The notes: generated by a model from the letters alone, not told the origin. Counted from the stretch's first letter, positions 25,127 through 33,570 are shown. The stretch is 54,182 nt of DNA from Marinicella sp. (GCA_028284365.1 JANQRW010000090.1:1-54182); one strand, 5' to 3'. Numbers and translations: made by a program.

Positions 25127-26149
25127 ATGACCCATTTGACCAAAAACATTGACCCAGTCACAAACCAAGCGTTTGAGAAATCAATTGACTTTAAAGCCAA
25201 TAAATCCCGAATAGAATTTCGTTATCCAATAGGTTCTTTTGAATCAAAATACCTCAAAGAGCTTAAAGCCATAACCAACACCACAACCCTCGATATTAAA
25301 CAACACATCAGACAACATGCGGTTAAAGATAAAATCAAACCAATCATAGGGGTCAAAAACATCATTGCCGTTGCTTCTGGCAAAGGTGGTGTAGGCAAAT
25401 CCACAATGAGTGTGATGTTGGCCAAATCATTGCAACAACTGGGTGCCACAGTAGGCATTTTGGATGCGGATATTTATGGCCCCAGCATTCCTAAAATGCT
25501 CGGTGTGAGCCAAAAGCCTGAATCTCCGGATCAAAAATCCTTTCTACCTGTCGATGCTGATGGCTTACAAACGATGTCTCTGGGTTATATTTTAGGCGAA
25601 AAAGACCCCGCTATTTGGCGCGGGGCGATGGTGACTAAAGCATTGATGCAAATGATTGAAGACACCCGTTGGTCACAATTGGATTACTTGATCATGGACT
25701 TACCACCTGGTACAGGTGATATTCAATTAACCATGATCCAAAAAATTCCAGTCACAGCAGCAGTACTGGTTACAACACCACAAGACATTGCTCTGTTGGA
25801 TGCACAAAAAGCACTCGCTATGTTTCAAAAAGTCGAAATACCAGTGCTAGGGGTGATAGAAAACATGAGTACTTATGTATGTGCAAACTGTGGTCAGGAA
25901 GCTCATATTTTTGGCAAAGATGGCGGGGCCAAAATGGCAACTGAATTTAAGGTTCCTTTGCTCGGACAAATGCCGCTGAATATTGAAATCAGAACCCATA
26001 TGGATGGTGGTAGCCCAACAGAAATATGGCAAGCAACCCATCCATTGAATGAAAAAGCATTGATGATTGCCTTACGTACTGGACAAAACTTGGCTAAATG
26101 CCCCATTAAATTCAGTTTAACAGACAGTTTAAAATTACATAAAATTTAA
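25127..26149 (+). CDS. apbC: Fe-S cluster carrier ATPase ApbC (Mrp)
   Basis: Mrp/NBP35-type P-loop ATPase that carries Fe-S clusters to target enzymes. The deviant Walker A 'GKGGVGKS' is at residues 85-92, followed by 'LDADIYGPSIPKMLG', 'DLPPGTGDIQLT' and the cluster-ligand pair in 'YVCANCGQEAHIFG' (CxxC), which bridges the dimer. The roughly 75-residue N-terminal extension is short and does not clearly match the MIP18-like domain of long forms. Length is 340 residues. It sits between pgi and dcd, likely cotranscribed with both. Confidence 0.94.
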   Translation: MTHLTKNIDPVTNQAFEKSIDFKANKSRIEFRYPIGSFESKYLKELKAITNTTTLDIKQHIRQHAVKDKIKPIIGVKNIIAVASGKGGVGKSTMSVMLAKSLQQLGATVGILDADIYGPSIPKMLGVSQKPESPDQKSFLPVDADGLQTMSLGYILGEKDPAIWRGAMVTKALMQMIEDTRWSQLDYLIMDLPPGTGDIQLTMIQKIPVTAAVLVTTPQDIALLDAQKALAMFQKVEIPVLGVIENMSTYVCANCGQEAHIFGKDGGAKMATEFKVPLLGQMPLNIEIRTHMDGGSPTEIWQATHPLNEKALMIALRTGQNLAKCPIKFSLTDSLKLHKI

Positions 26150-26174
26150 CCAACAACATTAAAAACAAACAATT

Positions 26175-26744
26175 ATGAGTATTAAGTCAGACCATTGGAT
26201 TCGCCGCATGGCAGCAGAGCAAAACATGATCAGCCCATTTGAGGCCGGCCAAGTACGTACCACAGCCCGTAATAATAAAATTATTTCATACGGCACTTCC
26301 AGTTATGGCTATGACGTGCGTTGCTCGGATGAATTCAAAATATTCCACAACATCAATTCAGCAGTGGTAGACCCAAAAAAGTTTGACCGTAAAAGTTTCG
26401 TTGATGTTAAATCTGATGTCTGTATCATCCCACCCAATTCATTTTGTTTGGCTCGAACAGTTGAATACCTGAAAATTCCACGCAATGTTTTGACCGTTTG
26501 TTTGGGTAAATCTACCTACGCCCGTTGCGGCATCATCGTTAATGTCACACCATTAGAACCCGAATGGGAAGGTCACGTCACTTTAGAATTCTCAAACACC
26601 ACACCTCTACCAGCAAAAATCTATGCCAATGAAGGTGTGGCACAATTCTTATTCTTTGAATCAGATGAAATCTGTGATGTATCCTATAAAGATCGCGGCG
26701 GTAAATATCAAGGCCAACAAGGCGTGACCTTGCCCAAAGCCTAA
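26175..26744 (+). CDS. dcd: dCTP deaminase
   Basis: Dcd converts dCTP to dUTP, the main source of dUMP for thymidylate in gammaproteobacteria. All standard blocks are present in 189 residues: '[11 protein letters not shown]', '[20 protein letters not shown]', '[16 protein letters not shown]', '[33 protein letters not shown]'-type core (quoted here only by its order) with the catalytic Glu, and '[12 protein letters not shown]' at the C-terminus. It follows apbC by 25 bp, a common bacterial pairing. Confidence 0.96.
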   Translation: MSIKSDHWIRRMAAEQNMISPFEAGQVRTTARNNKIISYGTSSYGYDVRCSDEFKIFHNINSAVVDPKKFDRKSFVDVKSDVCIIPPNSFCLARTVEYLKIPRNVLTVCLGKSTYARCGIIVNVTPLEPEWEGHVTLEFSNTTPLPAKIYANEGVAQFLFFESDEICDVSYKDRGGKYQGQQGVTLPKA

Positions 26745-26748
26745 TTCA

Positions 26749-27522
26749 ATGAAAATCAACATCATCGGTAGTGGCTGGCTGGCCCAGCCTTTGGCCAAAG
26801 AACTGAAAGCTGTTGGTGATGATGTTTTACTGACCGCAACACACGCTGGTAAAGTAAAAGACCTGTCAGCCCATGGCTTTAATGCCATTCAATACCAATT
26901 GGGCGATGCTGTTCAGTCCTCAGATCCGTTATTTGATGCTGATGTATTGATTATCGCCATAACCAGTAAAGATATTGCCGGCTATAGTGAATTGTTGTCA
27001 CAACTAGATTCATCAATCACTCAACACCTCATTTTCATCAGCTCCACATCGGTTTATAAAAATTGCTCAGAAGCACACGATGAAACAAGTCAGCAGCTTA
27101 ACCGAGCTAACCCTTTGGTAAAAATTGAACAAATCATCAGCTCACACCCCAAAGCCACCATCATTCGCTTTGCTGGATTAGTTGGACCCGGTCGTCACCC
27201 TGGTCGTTTCTTTGAATCTGGCAAACCCATCAAAAACCCACAAGCTCGGGTTAATCTAATTCACTTGAATGATTGCATAGGCATCATAAAAGCCATTATC
27301 AAACAACAATCCTGGGGAGAAATTTTCAACGGTTGCGCCGACAACCACCCAAAAAAAGGCGAATTCTATCCAACCATGGCAAAGCAATTGGGGTTACCCA
27401 AGCCCAAAACTGCGAATACTCATGCTGAGGCGTCAGATAAAATCGTAAAAAATAAAAAAATCAAAACACAATTAAAGTATGTCTTTAAGTTCCCTGATGT
27501 TTATCATATGACCTTCGAGTGA
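26749..27522 (+). CDS. extended-SDR NAD(P)-binding protein (YeeZ-like)
   Basis: A 257-residue Rossmann-fold protein of the NAD-dependent epimerase/dehydratase type. It opens with 'INIIGSGWLAQPLAKEL', a glycine-rich nucleotide loop, and has 'FISSTSVYKN' in place of the Ser/Tyr active strand, then 'IIRFAGLVGPGRHPGRFF' and 'VNLIHLNDCIGII', which match the YeeZ family. The usual YxxxK pair is not obvious, so catalytic activity is uncertain. It follows dcd by 4 bp and converges on the next operon with only 2 bp between stop codons. Confidence 0.82.
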   Translation: MKINIIGSGWLAQPLAKELKAVGDDVLLTATHAGKVKDLSAHGFNAIQYQLGDAVQSSDPLFDADVLIIAITSKDIAGYSELLSQLDSSITQHLIFISSTSVYKNCSEAHDETSQQLNRANPLVKIEQIISSHPKATIIRFAGLVGPGRHPGRFFESGKPIKNPQARVNLIHLNDCIGIIKAIIKQQSWGEIFNGCADNHPKKGEFYPTMAKQLGLPKPKTANTHAEASDKIVKNKKIKTQLKYVFKFPDVYHMTFE

Positions 27523-27524
27523 TA

Positions 27525-27959
27525 TTAACGCTTTCGACCCAGTTTTATGTGTGCCCAAAGCAGCAGTGGCAATGAACCACCCATAGCCAGATGCAAGTAT
27601 GAAACAATCACCCTGATGTCTTCATTAGCCAGATAATACAAGAGGTATGCCGTTACGGCCTGAATCACTATGAATGAGGAAATTGTGATACCGATTTTAC
27701 GCAGCCTTTTGGTTTTCCATGTCATGGGTATGTGGTTACTTAGTATGGAACCGAACAGCATCAACATGATAAAAGCAGCAGCACCATGAACCAATAAGAC
27801 ATTGAATTGCCAAGGGTGCTTTTCTGGCCCAAAATCACCCGTTACTGTAATCCAATTATTCATCACGAAGAACAAGACACCACTGACCCAGCTTATAAAA
27901 AGCCCTAAATACAAAGTACGCCTGAACCAAGGCTCAATTTTTACCCTGACAGCACTCAT
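27525..27959 (-). CDS. four-helix, His-rich membrane protein (cytochrome b-like)
   Basis: A 144-residue protein with four transmembrane helices (about 16-34, 54-74, 90-110, 118-138) and histidines at 48, 58, 76, 123 and 137. Those at 58, 76, 123 and 137 lie in or at the ends of helices, as expected for heme b ligands in DUF4405/cytochrome b561-like proteins. Such proteins often accompany FMN-binding proteins and ApbE and are thought to bring electrons across the inner membrane. It is the last gene of the Fur-controlled operon and overlaps apbE by 4 bp. Heme binding is inference. Confidence 0.7.
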   Translation of the reverse strand: MSAVRVKIEPWFRRTLYLGLFISWVSGVLFFVMNNWITVTGDFGPEKHPWQFNVLLVHGAAAFIMLMLFGSILSNHIPMTWKTKRLRKIGITISSFIVIQAVTAYLLYYLANEDIRVIVSYLHLAMGGSLPLLLWAHIKLGRKR

Positions 27960-28762
27960 AATAAAAATACTTCAGCCTCAAAATGATCAAAAACAGGATG
28001 GCTTGAGCCCACTTGAGCGGCTACTTTCGTTAATGCATCAGCAATCATACACCGATCGGAAAAAACGCTCACGGTCTGGGGCATTTCTATCGCTTGGCCT
28101 TGGGTGGTATCATAAATGGCACTGTTGCCATCTAAGTAGTAACTCGAGCTGGTTGCAATGGCTGCGTTGCGCATGGTTAATTGATGCATGCTTTTATTGG
28201 TGTCTGGAACCAATGTTGAATAATTTTCCCAATTGTATACTTTCAAATCACCACCAGCATTTACCGAAGCTTGTTGTAAACTACCACTCAGTTCATACTC
28301 AATACACTGCAATGCTAAATCCACCGCATAACCTTTAGCGATACCCCCCAGGTCAAGCAACAATGGTTTTTGAAAAAAAACTGTGTTATTGGATAAGACC
28401 ATCACTGATAAATCCATGGAGAAATCCGAAGGCATATGATTTGAAGGCAACAACCCGTCTCTGATTAAGCAAGGCGCTACGCTGACATCAAACACACCAC
28501 CTGAATGATAATGAAGATCTTGAGCGAATTTCAGAACCAAATACATAGCTTCTGAAACTTGCACTGGTTTTAAATAGGCAACCTGATTGATTTGGGAAAG
28601 CTCACTTTGGGTGTCATGAAAACTCATAACCTGTTGTACAGACTTAATCGCTCCAAATGCCAATTCACTGACTTTGAGTAAGCTCAAATCATCACAATCT
28701 GCCACAATACTTACTTCGACCATGGTGCCCAAAAGTGGCTGACAACGACTGATTGTTGACAT
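27956..28762 (-). CDS. apbE: FAD:protein FMN transferase ApbE
   Basis: ApbE cleaves FAD and attaches FMN covalently to a Thr/Ser of target proteins. The 268-residue sequence has 'LLGTMVEVSIV' at the start, 'GVFDVSVAPCL', 'LLLDLGGIAKGYAVD' and 'ASVNAGGDLKVY', plus 'DALTKVAAQVG' near the end, where family members have the Mg-binding 'ADALSTA'-type block. The mature domain starts at the first Met, with no signal peptide or lipobox, unlike most ApbE. This implies cytoplasmic action on the Tat-exported FMN-binding protein encoded 3 bp upstream. Confidence 0.94.
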   Translation of the reverse strand: MSTISRCQPLLGTMVEVSIVADCDDLSLLKVSELAFGAIKSVQQVMSFHDTQSELSQINQVAYLKPVQVSEAMYLVLKFAQDLHYHSGGVFDVSVAPCLIRDGLLPSNHMPSDFSMDLSVMVLSNNTVFFQKPLLLDLGGIAKGYAVDLALQCIEYELSGSLQQASVNAGGDLKVYNWENYSTLVPDTNKSMHQLTMRNAAIATSSSYYLDGNSAIYDTTQGQAIEMPQTVSVFSDRCMIADALTKVAAQVGSSHPVFDHFEAEVFLL

Positions 28763-28765
28763 CGA

Positions 28766-29305
28766 TCAAATGTGCTGCAACACCTGATCCCAAGTGTGTG
28801 TTAAACGGTTGATGCCATCTGTCACATGACGACATGACATGGTGGCACCCGATATGTTTTTAATGTGTTGATCGAGTTTCAAAACCTTTTCCATACCTTT
28901 GCCATGGAACTGTGCCCGCCATTTAGGGTTCATAATTTCATCACCATATGACTCACGGTAGGTTAAAACCTCAATACCAGTGACTTTGCCATTGGCATCC
29001 AAACCAACTGCCAAATCAATAAACTCATGTTTACCAATCACTTGATCTATGATTAACCATTGGTTCTCTTTTGAACGAAAACCTTGCACCACATCATGCC
29101 TGACTCGGGTTTTAGAGCTCGATTTAATTGACTTCATTTGTGCTTTGCTCAGGGTAGCTTGAAATGCCTCCATTGCAAGGTCTGGCCAAATAATTTGTCT
29201 GGCCTGATCAACACTGAGGTAAGTCTTGGCCACAACGCAAGAGGAGCCGAACAACATGCCAGCTCCTATCACCAGTGATTTTTTATTAAATTCTCTGCGT
29301 TTCAT
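28766..29305 (-). CDS. Tat-exported FMN-binding domain protein
   Basis: A 179-residue protein with a twin-arginine type N-terminus (KRREFNKKS, then a hydrophobic stretch) and a C-terminal FMN_bind domain. The flavinylation motif is 'ISGATMSCRH': Ser152-Gly153-Ala154-Thr155, with Thr155 the expected FMN attachment residue, as in NqrC/RnfG. The ApbE enzyme that would load it is the next gene. Since Tat moves folded, cofactor-loaded proteins and the ApbE lacks a signal, flavinylation before export is the simplest reading. It probably shuttles electrons in the periplasm. Confidence 0.88.
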   Translation of the reverse strand: MKRREFNKKSLVIGAGMLFGSSCVVAKTYLSVDQARQIIWPDLAMEAFQATLSKAQMKSIKSSSKTRVRHDVVQGFRSKENQWLIIDQVIGKHEFIDLAVGLDANGKVTGIEVLTYRESYGDEIMNPKWRAQFHGKGMEKVLKLDQHIKNISGATMSCRHVTDGINRLTHTWDQVLQHI

Positions 29306-29311
29306 ATCTGT

Positions 29312-30253
29312 TTAATCAAATTCAAACCCAACAGTTGCACCCACATGAACACGTTCGTGCTCATCCCAGTTCCGGCCATTTTCACTGAATGAAAATGGTG
29401 AGCCACCACCAGCAACTTGCCATAAAATTGAACCTGTAATCCACCACTTCTTCTCAGCATAATGCAAAGAAGGCCCCAAGTAATTACCACGCTGATGCTG
29501 TGAACCAATCCTGAAGTCAGATAAATCAAAACTAGAACGGTCTAAATCAGGGTTAAAAACACCATCTTCCTGAGGATTCAAATAATCTGACTGATGTCTG
29601 AACTCAAGACCAACAAACCACTTAGGCTTAAACCGATAAGCAGCAGCCAATGATGCATCAAAAGCAATCTCCTCTTCTAATACACCAGGTGAAGTTCTTC
29701 GCTCCATTTCCATTTTCAAATTAGCCACCAACTGTAAAGTATTATCCAGAAAGTTCTTCTGCACTGCTGTAGATAACACAAAGCTGTCTTGGTTGATGTC
29801 GGCACCATCTAATCGGTATTTGTTACGGTTTTCATAAGCAACACCAAAAGTCAAACCAACCGGGTCTTTATATACGCTGAGTACATTGTACTTCAACCCA
29901 ATTTCAAACCCACCTACCTGGGTACGATCAAATGTTTCGCCAGCACCCCCTTGCGTTTCAAACATCGGATTTAATTCTGGGTCATCCACTGAATAGTCAT
30001 GATCAAAAATCATCAACTCGCCATATAATGCAAGTTTATCGGTGATGCCATACTCAATTTCAGGTCGAATGTCATTAAAAACATAATCACCTGAATCTTT
30101 ATCGCGGCGCGAAATAACACCTACTTTATACTCCAAAGCCCCTTTGGGGAGGACATCAGTTCCTTTGGCATACATCCATAATGATTCTTCTGCCTGAACC
30201 TGTGTGGCCATAAACATAGCTGCAACAACAGCCGTTTTGATAACTTTTCTCAT
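29312..30253 (-). CDS. DUF6662-like outer-membrane protein
   Basis: A signal peptide (MRKVIKTAVVAAMFMATQ, cleavage near VQAEE) precedes about 290 residues of beta-strand pattern ending in 'VGATVGFEFD'. Blocks such as 'LWMYAKGTDVLPKGALEYK' and 'RPEIEYGITDKLALYGEL' match what I know as the DUF6662 family, often found beside FMN-binding proteins and ApbE. It is likely an outer-membrane barrel. It is the first gene after the Fur-controlled promoter, 6 bp before the FMN-binding gene, so it heads this flavin operon. Its function is unknown. Confidence 0.78.
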   Translation of the reverse strand: MRKVIKTAVVAAMFMATQVQAEESLWMYAKGTDVLPKGALEYKVGVISRRDKDSGDYVFNDIRPEIEYGITDKLALYGELMIFDHDYSVDDPELNPMFETQGGAGETFDRTQVGGFEIGLKYNVLSVYKDPVGLTFGVAYENRNKYRLDGADINQDSFVLSTAVQKNFLDNTLQLVANLKMEMERRTSPGVLEEEIAFDASLAAAYRFKPKWFVGLEFRHQSDYLNPQEDGVFNPDLDRSSFDLSDFRIGSQHQRGNYLGPSLHYAEKKWWITGSILWQVAGGGSPFSFSENGRNWDEHERVHVGATVGFEFD

Positions 30254-30282
30254 GATGTGAAATTTACGTGAATAAAACGTGA

Positions 30283-30310
30283 ATTATAGATAAATGAGAA
30301 TCATTGTCAA
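30283..30310 (-). promoter_or_regulatory. sigma70 promoter overlapped by a Fur box
   Basis: Read on the minus strand, TTGACA (30305-30310) and TATAAT (30283-30288) are both perfect and 16 bp apart. A 19-bp Fur-box-like palindrome at 30290-30308 matches the GATAATGATAATCATTATC consensus at 14 of 19 positions by hand alignment and covers the spacer and -35. Fur bound to iron would block this promoter, which drives the DUF6662-FMN protein-apbE-membrane protein operon. Confidence 0.82.
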
Positions 30311-30312
30311 AT

Positions 30313-30331
30313 AAAAATGATTATTATTTGC
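30313..30331 (-). promoter_or_regulatory. second, weaker Fur-box-like site
   Basis: A second 19-bp stretch rich in ATGAT/ATTAT words matches the Fur consensus at about 13 of 19 positions by hand. It lies just upstream of the first box, so two Fur dimers could bind in tandem. It is AT-rich, so some of the match could be chance. Confidence 0.5.
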
Positions 30332-30353
30332 AGAAATAATTTAATGCGACTTA

Positions 30354-31631
30354 TCAGTAAACAATGGCTTTAATCTGTGCCTCTAATTCTTGTACCAATT
30401 CGGTGTAATGTTCACCTGTACCAGGCCCCGCGAATCCTGAATGAATGTTAACCACCTGATGGTTTCTGTCCAGAAAAATACTGGTTGGATAGGCCACTAC
30501 TTTATCCAAAAAACCTAAAACCTTGGCTGCCTTTTTTTTATCATTCATACCAGCACGCAATAAGGGATACCGTATGCCATAGCGTTTTTTAAATGCGGCA
30601 ATTTGTTTTTTGTCACGTTCAACATCATCTGTAAATTCAAAAGCCAAACCCACAATTTCAAGACCATCACCATGGTATTTATCATAAAAATCAACCAACA
30701 CTGGTGCTTCATCATTACAGTTAGGACACCAAGTGCCGAATAAATTAATTAACACAGGTTTTCCTTGAAATCGTTTGTCAGACAGTTGAACCAAATTACC
30801 ATTCAAATCCTCAAAAGCAAAAGAAACCATATTATCTTCAGTGGTCACCTTAACCATGTTCCACGAATCTGGCAACACAGCATGAGCATCGTCATTGCGC
30901 TTGGCATTCCATGTGGCATGATAAGTGTCTCTGGACCAAAAATGACCATTAACAAGCCTGCCTGCTTTCAACTCCGCTTCAAACAAAAAGGCGTGCGCCC
31001 CATCAAAAGCCGACAGTTTCAATTGACCACCAGAGGCTGTACCCGCTAAAAAGCGGTAATCCCCGGTTGGCGTCAGAAAAGTACCTTTGACTTGATCACC
31101 ATTTTGTTGGAATTCGCCCACAGCAACAGAATCACCATCCTCATCATTGAACTGGGCTTCCCAAATACCACCAACCACGCTTTTCTCAAGTAAATCATTG
31201 GTTCTTTCGAATCGATATGGATAGCCCCTGGTGGCTTGAAAAGGCAGTTTCGATATGTGTCCGGGTGCTGTTTTCGACCATTCCCCGATCATGCCATCAC
31301 CTGAAGAAGTCACTTTGGCCTGTATGCGCGCATCATACCAATTAAACTGAATTTCCAGTTCATCACCACGAATAATCACCAAAGAAGTATCGGCACGCTC
31401 GGTCCCATTTAAAATCTTGGCTTCATAACCACCACTGGTTTTAACCAGCTGAATACCAAAAGGCAACTCTCCCCCTGGCGATTGTAAAACACCACGCCAC
31501 AGACCAGCCAATGACGGCAAACTTTTAACAGTTTCCTCTTTGTTGACATGGTTTTGAGGTTGAACAACATCATTATCAGAACCACAAGCAACAACAAACA
31601 AGAATAAAATTAAAACGAATAATTTTTTCAT
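30354..31631 (-). CDS. lipoprotein with C-terminal TlpA-like thioredoxin domain
   Basis: The start is placed at MKKLFVLILFLFVVAC, a clean lipoprotein signal with Cys16, rather than 30 codons earlier; AAAGG lies upstream of it. The mature protein has about 250 residues of beta-rich sequence made of two similar halves ('LWRGVLQSPGGELPFG', 'IWEAQFNDEDGDSVAVG') and then a TlpA/AhpC-TSA thioredoxin fold with 'FGTWCPNCNDEAP' (Cys302, Cys305). It is probably a periplasmic thiol reductase on a lipid anchor. It lies upstream of the Fur promoter, so it is in a separate unit with the small lipoprotein. Confidence 0.85.
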   Translation of the reverse strand: MKKLFVLILFLFVVACGSDNDVVQPQNHVNKEETVKSLPSLAGLWRGVLQSPGGELPFGIQLVKTSGGYEAKILNGTERADTSLVIIRGDELEIQFNWYDARIQAKVTSSGDGMIGEWSKTAPGHISKLPFQATRGYPYRFERTNDLLEKSVVGGIWEAQFNDEDGDSVAVGEFQQNGDQVKGTFLTPTGDYRFLAGTASGGQLKLSAFDGAHAFLFEAELKAGRLVNGHFWSRDTYHATWNAKRNDDAHAVLPDSWNMVKVTTEDNMVSFAFEDLNGNLVQLSDKRFQGKPVLINLFGTWCPNCNDEAPVLVDFYDKYHGDGLEIVGLAFEFTDDVERDKKQIAAFKKRYGIRYPLLRAGMNDKKKAAKVLGFLDKVVAYPTSIFLDRNHQVVNIHSGFAGPGTGEHYTELVQELEAQIKAIVY

Positions 31632-31665
31632 GTTAAAAAGACCTTTATCTATCAAATTGCTTTCA

Positions 31666-31926
31666 TCAAAGTTCATCCAATAACTGATCAGCTGCGGTAC
31701 AGGCCGCCTGTAAATCATCATCTGAACCTTTCAGGCCCTGACTGATGTCATTGGCTTTTTTTGACAATTCCATGAGTTTACCCATATCACCCGTGGTGGC
31801 AATTTCCTGCACTTTGGCCGTGATTTGCATTAATTTCTCTTGCAGTTCCTCTTCAGTACAATTCGATGCACAACCTGAAAAACCAAATACAGCAACACCT
31901 ACCAAAATAATATTCTTAAATTTCAT
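31666..31926 (-). CDS. small lipoprotein, helical
   Basis: An 86-residue lipoprotein: signal MKFKNIILVGVAVFGFSGC with Cys19, then about 65 residues predicted as two charged helices ('EEELQEKLMQITAKVQEIA', 'LQAACTAADQLLDEL'). Two more Cys (23 and about 76) could form a disulfide. An AGAGGG ribosome site precedes the ATG. It is 34 bp before the TlpA-like gene and likely cotranscribed. I do not know its function. Confidence 0.75.
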   Translation of the reverse strand: MKFKNIILVGVAVFGFSGCASNCTEEELQEKLMQITAKVQEIATTGDMGKLMELSKKANDISQGLKGSDDDLQAACTAADQLLDEL

Positions 31927-32079
31927 ACCAACCCTCTTTAATGTTTAGAAACAGCATCTTAACAGAATATTATTTCCACTAACTGTTATATACCTTTCAT
32001 TTTAGCGCTTTAATTTGTTTATGTTCTACGACCAAATATTAGGGAGCGAGCTTTGCGAGCGATCCCAATGATTTTTTTG

Positions 32080-32451
32080 TTAAATTTTAACTTCTAGCAT
32101 GGATATAAGTTGATATGCATAGTTTTGATATTTTCCATGTAGATAAAATTCATCATTTTCTTTGGTATAAATTTTCACCACAAACGTATCTAAGCCATTC
32201 GGCAAAATATGGGCTTCAATTATTTCACCTCTGTCTGTAGTAACTCTGACTGCTTTATAGCTTACATTCGGAATTCTCTTTACTGGAATTTTAGTGGTAC
32301 AATCGGAAAGTAACATTTTCACAGTTTTCGCTATTTGAGCCTCTTTTACTTTATCAAAAAGAATCTCCTCTGTTTTTCCAATGAGTTCAACATTTGCTGC
32401 AGCTGGATTCAACCACCAAGAAGCTAAAATTAAAAATACATAATTTTTCAT
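32080..32451 (-). CDS. small exported protein of unknown function
   Basis: Begins at MKNYVFLILASWW, which gives a signal peptide cleaved near PAAAN; a longer frame to 32538 has no such start and runs back into the cassette boundary. The mature part (about 100 residues) has no family I recognise ('VKRIPNVSYKAVRVTTDRGEI'). Its TAA overlaps ATTTAAC (minus strand), which fits the first core site of an attC perfectly, but the rest of an attC cannot be folded here. It is the distal end of the integron array or the first fixed chromosomal gene beyond it. Confidence 0.6.
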   Translation of the reverse strand: MKNYVFLILASWWLNPAAANVELIGKTEEILFDKVKEAQIAKTVKMLLSDCTTKIPVKRIPNVSYKAVRVTTDRGEIIEAHILPNGLDTFVVKIYTKENDEFYLHGKYQNYAYQLISMLEVKI

Positions 32452-32568
32452 AAAATTTAACGTCTTTGGCACAAGCTTAGTCAGAGTGGAACCTTCTGCC
32501 ATATAATTGCGAAGCAATGGCAAAAAGTGTAACGGCAATTAAGTCCTGTGCACAAACTTATTCATACT

Positions 32569-33057
32569 CTACCTGATTAATATTTTATTAACCTTAACAT
32601 AAAGCCATACACTCATACCTGCCAGTATAACACTTAAAATTGTATAGACGTTAAATGTCATAATCACAGGCACAACAACACCTTTGGGAGTGCAAGTATG
32701 ACAATAATGCCATTCACTGCGAGTAACCTGCCAAGATGCATAGGCAGGGAAACAGCAGATATAAACAAATATTGCGATCTTTTTGATGGCTTTACCATTC
32801 TTATATTTTAAGATTCGAGCAGTTATTAGTGTCACTATGCTCATGATAAATACATAAGATATGTATGCAGCTATTTGAAGTTTCTTATCCCATTCAAAGA
32901 GGCCACAAGAAACAGGTAATCGAAATGCACAACTATCAGTTACGCTTGAAGCAAGAAAACTTAAATATTCATGAACGATTAATCGTGAAAATATAAATAA
33001 AAAAACTAACAGAAAAAGTGATGCCAGCGTAAGAAAAAAATACCGTATATATCTCAT
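32569..33057 (-). CDS. integron cassette 8: four-helix membrane protein
   Basis: A 162-residue protein with hydrophobic segments near 7-28, 60-82, 93-108 and 130-155. A Cys-rich pair of loops ('SCAFRLPVSCGLFEW' and 'HYCHTCTPKG') lies outside the helices and may form disulfides or bind metal. No family is recognised. The gene starts 20 bp after attC7's core site, typical cassette spacing. No well-formed attC follows it; a stemless remnant (core GTGTAAC at 32527-32533) is all that is visible, so this cassette may be locked in place. Confidence 0.68.
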   Translation of the reverse strand: MRYIRYFFLTLASLFLLVFLFIFSRLIVHEYLSFLASSVTDSCAFRLPVSCGLFEWDKKLQIAAYISYVFIMSIVTLITARILKYKNGKAIKKIAIFVYICCFPAYASWQVTRSEWHYCHTCTPKGVVVPVIMTFNVYTILSVILAGMSVWLYVKVNKILIR

Positions 33058-33076
33058 CTATAACTACCTCACTGGC

Positions 33077-33153
33077 GCATAACGCTGCCATAAACGGCGA
33101 GCCGTCAGGCCAGTCCAGCGCGCTGAGCGTACGAGCTTAATGCTTTGTTAGGC
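33077..33153 (-). repeat. attC7 recombination site
   Basis: Imperfect palindrome of 77 bp with core sites GCATAAC (33077-33083) and GTTAGGC (33147-33153) read on the plus strand. It contains the TAAACGGCGAGC word shared with other sites in this array and a central CAGTCC. The stop codon of the cassette-7 gene lies inside the site's first core, as is common. Confidence 0.85.
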
Positions 33154-33534
33154 TTTCTCATTTTTAAGCACTTTAGACAAGACTACAGACGTGATAACAA
33201 GATATAAAACTGTAGCAATGTGCTTTGCAACAACACCAAGCGGAGCCTCTGCCTGGTATGCCAGATAACCATCTGTTAATGGCATTACTGTACCAAATAA
33301 AGCCGCCCACATAAGAACTTTAAACGCTCGAAAGTAAAGCAAAACACCAATTATTAGAGATATGAATAGCGTACGAGAAGCATATATTTGTACCCAATCT
33401 ATGTCTTCATTTGAAACAAGGGCTGTACCGCGAACATCAGCGAAAGCGACTGGGTCTAAATAGGCAAACACCCCATAGAACCCTTGAAGCAAAGCCATCA
33501 GTAAAACCAATACAAACCCTATTTTTCTTGTCAT
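33148..33534 (-). CDS. integron cassette 7: small membrane protein
   Basis: A 128-residue protein with four hydrophobic helices (about 5-25, 50-68, 70-86, 100-122). It resembles the general pattern of DUF4267-like small membrane proteins ('WVQIYASRTLFISLIIGVLLY'), but I cannot confirm this. The loop 'FADVRGTALVSNEDIDW' is the longest hydrophilic stretch. A good ribosome site (GGAGA) lies before the ATG. It is bounded by attC6 upstream and attC7 downstream, so it is a complete cassette of about 494 bp. Confidence 0.72.
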   Translation of the reverse strand: MTRKIGFVLVLLMALLQGFYGVFAYLDPVAFADVRGTALVSNEDIDWVQIYASRTLFISLIIGVLLYFRAFKVLMWAALFGTVMPLTDGYLAYQAEAPLGVVAKHIATVLYLVITSVVLSKVLKNEKA

Positions 33535-33570
33535 TTTTATTTCTCCTGTATGTTGTGTTTGTTCTATAGA

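Noticed and set aside
32452-32538. Longer N-terminus for the small exported protein
   Set aside because: The upstream codons cross the cassette remnant; the Met at 32451 starts a proper signal peptide with no need for them.
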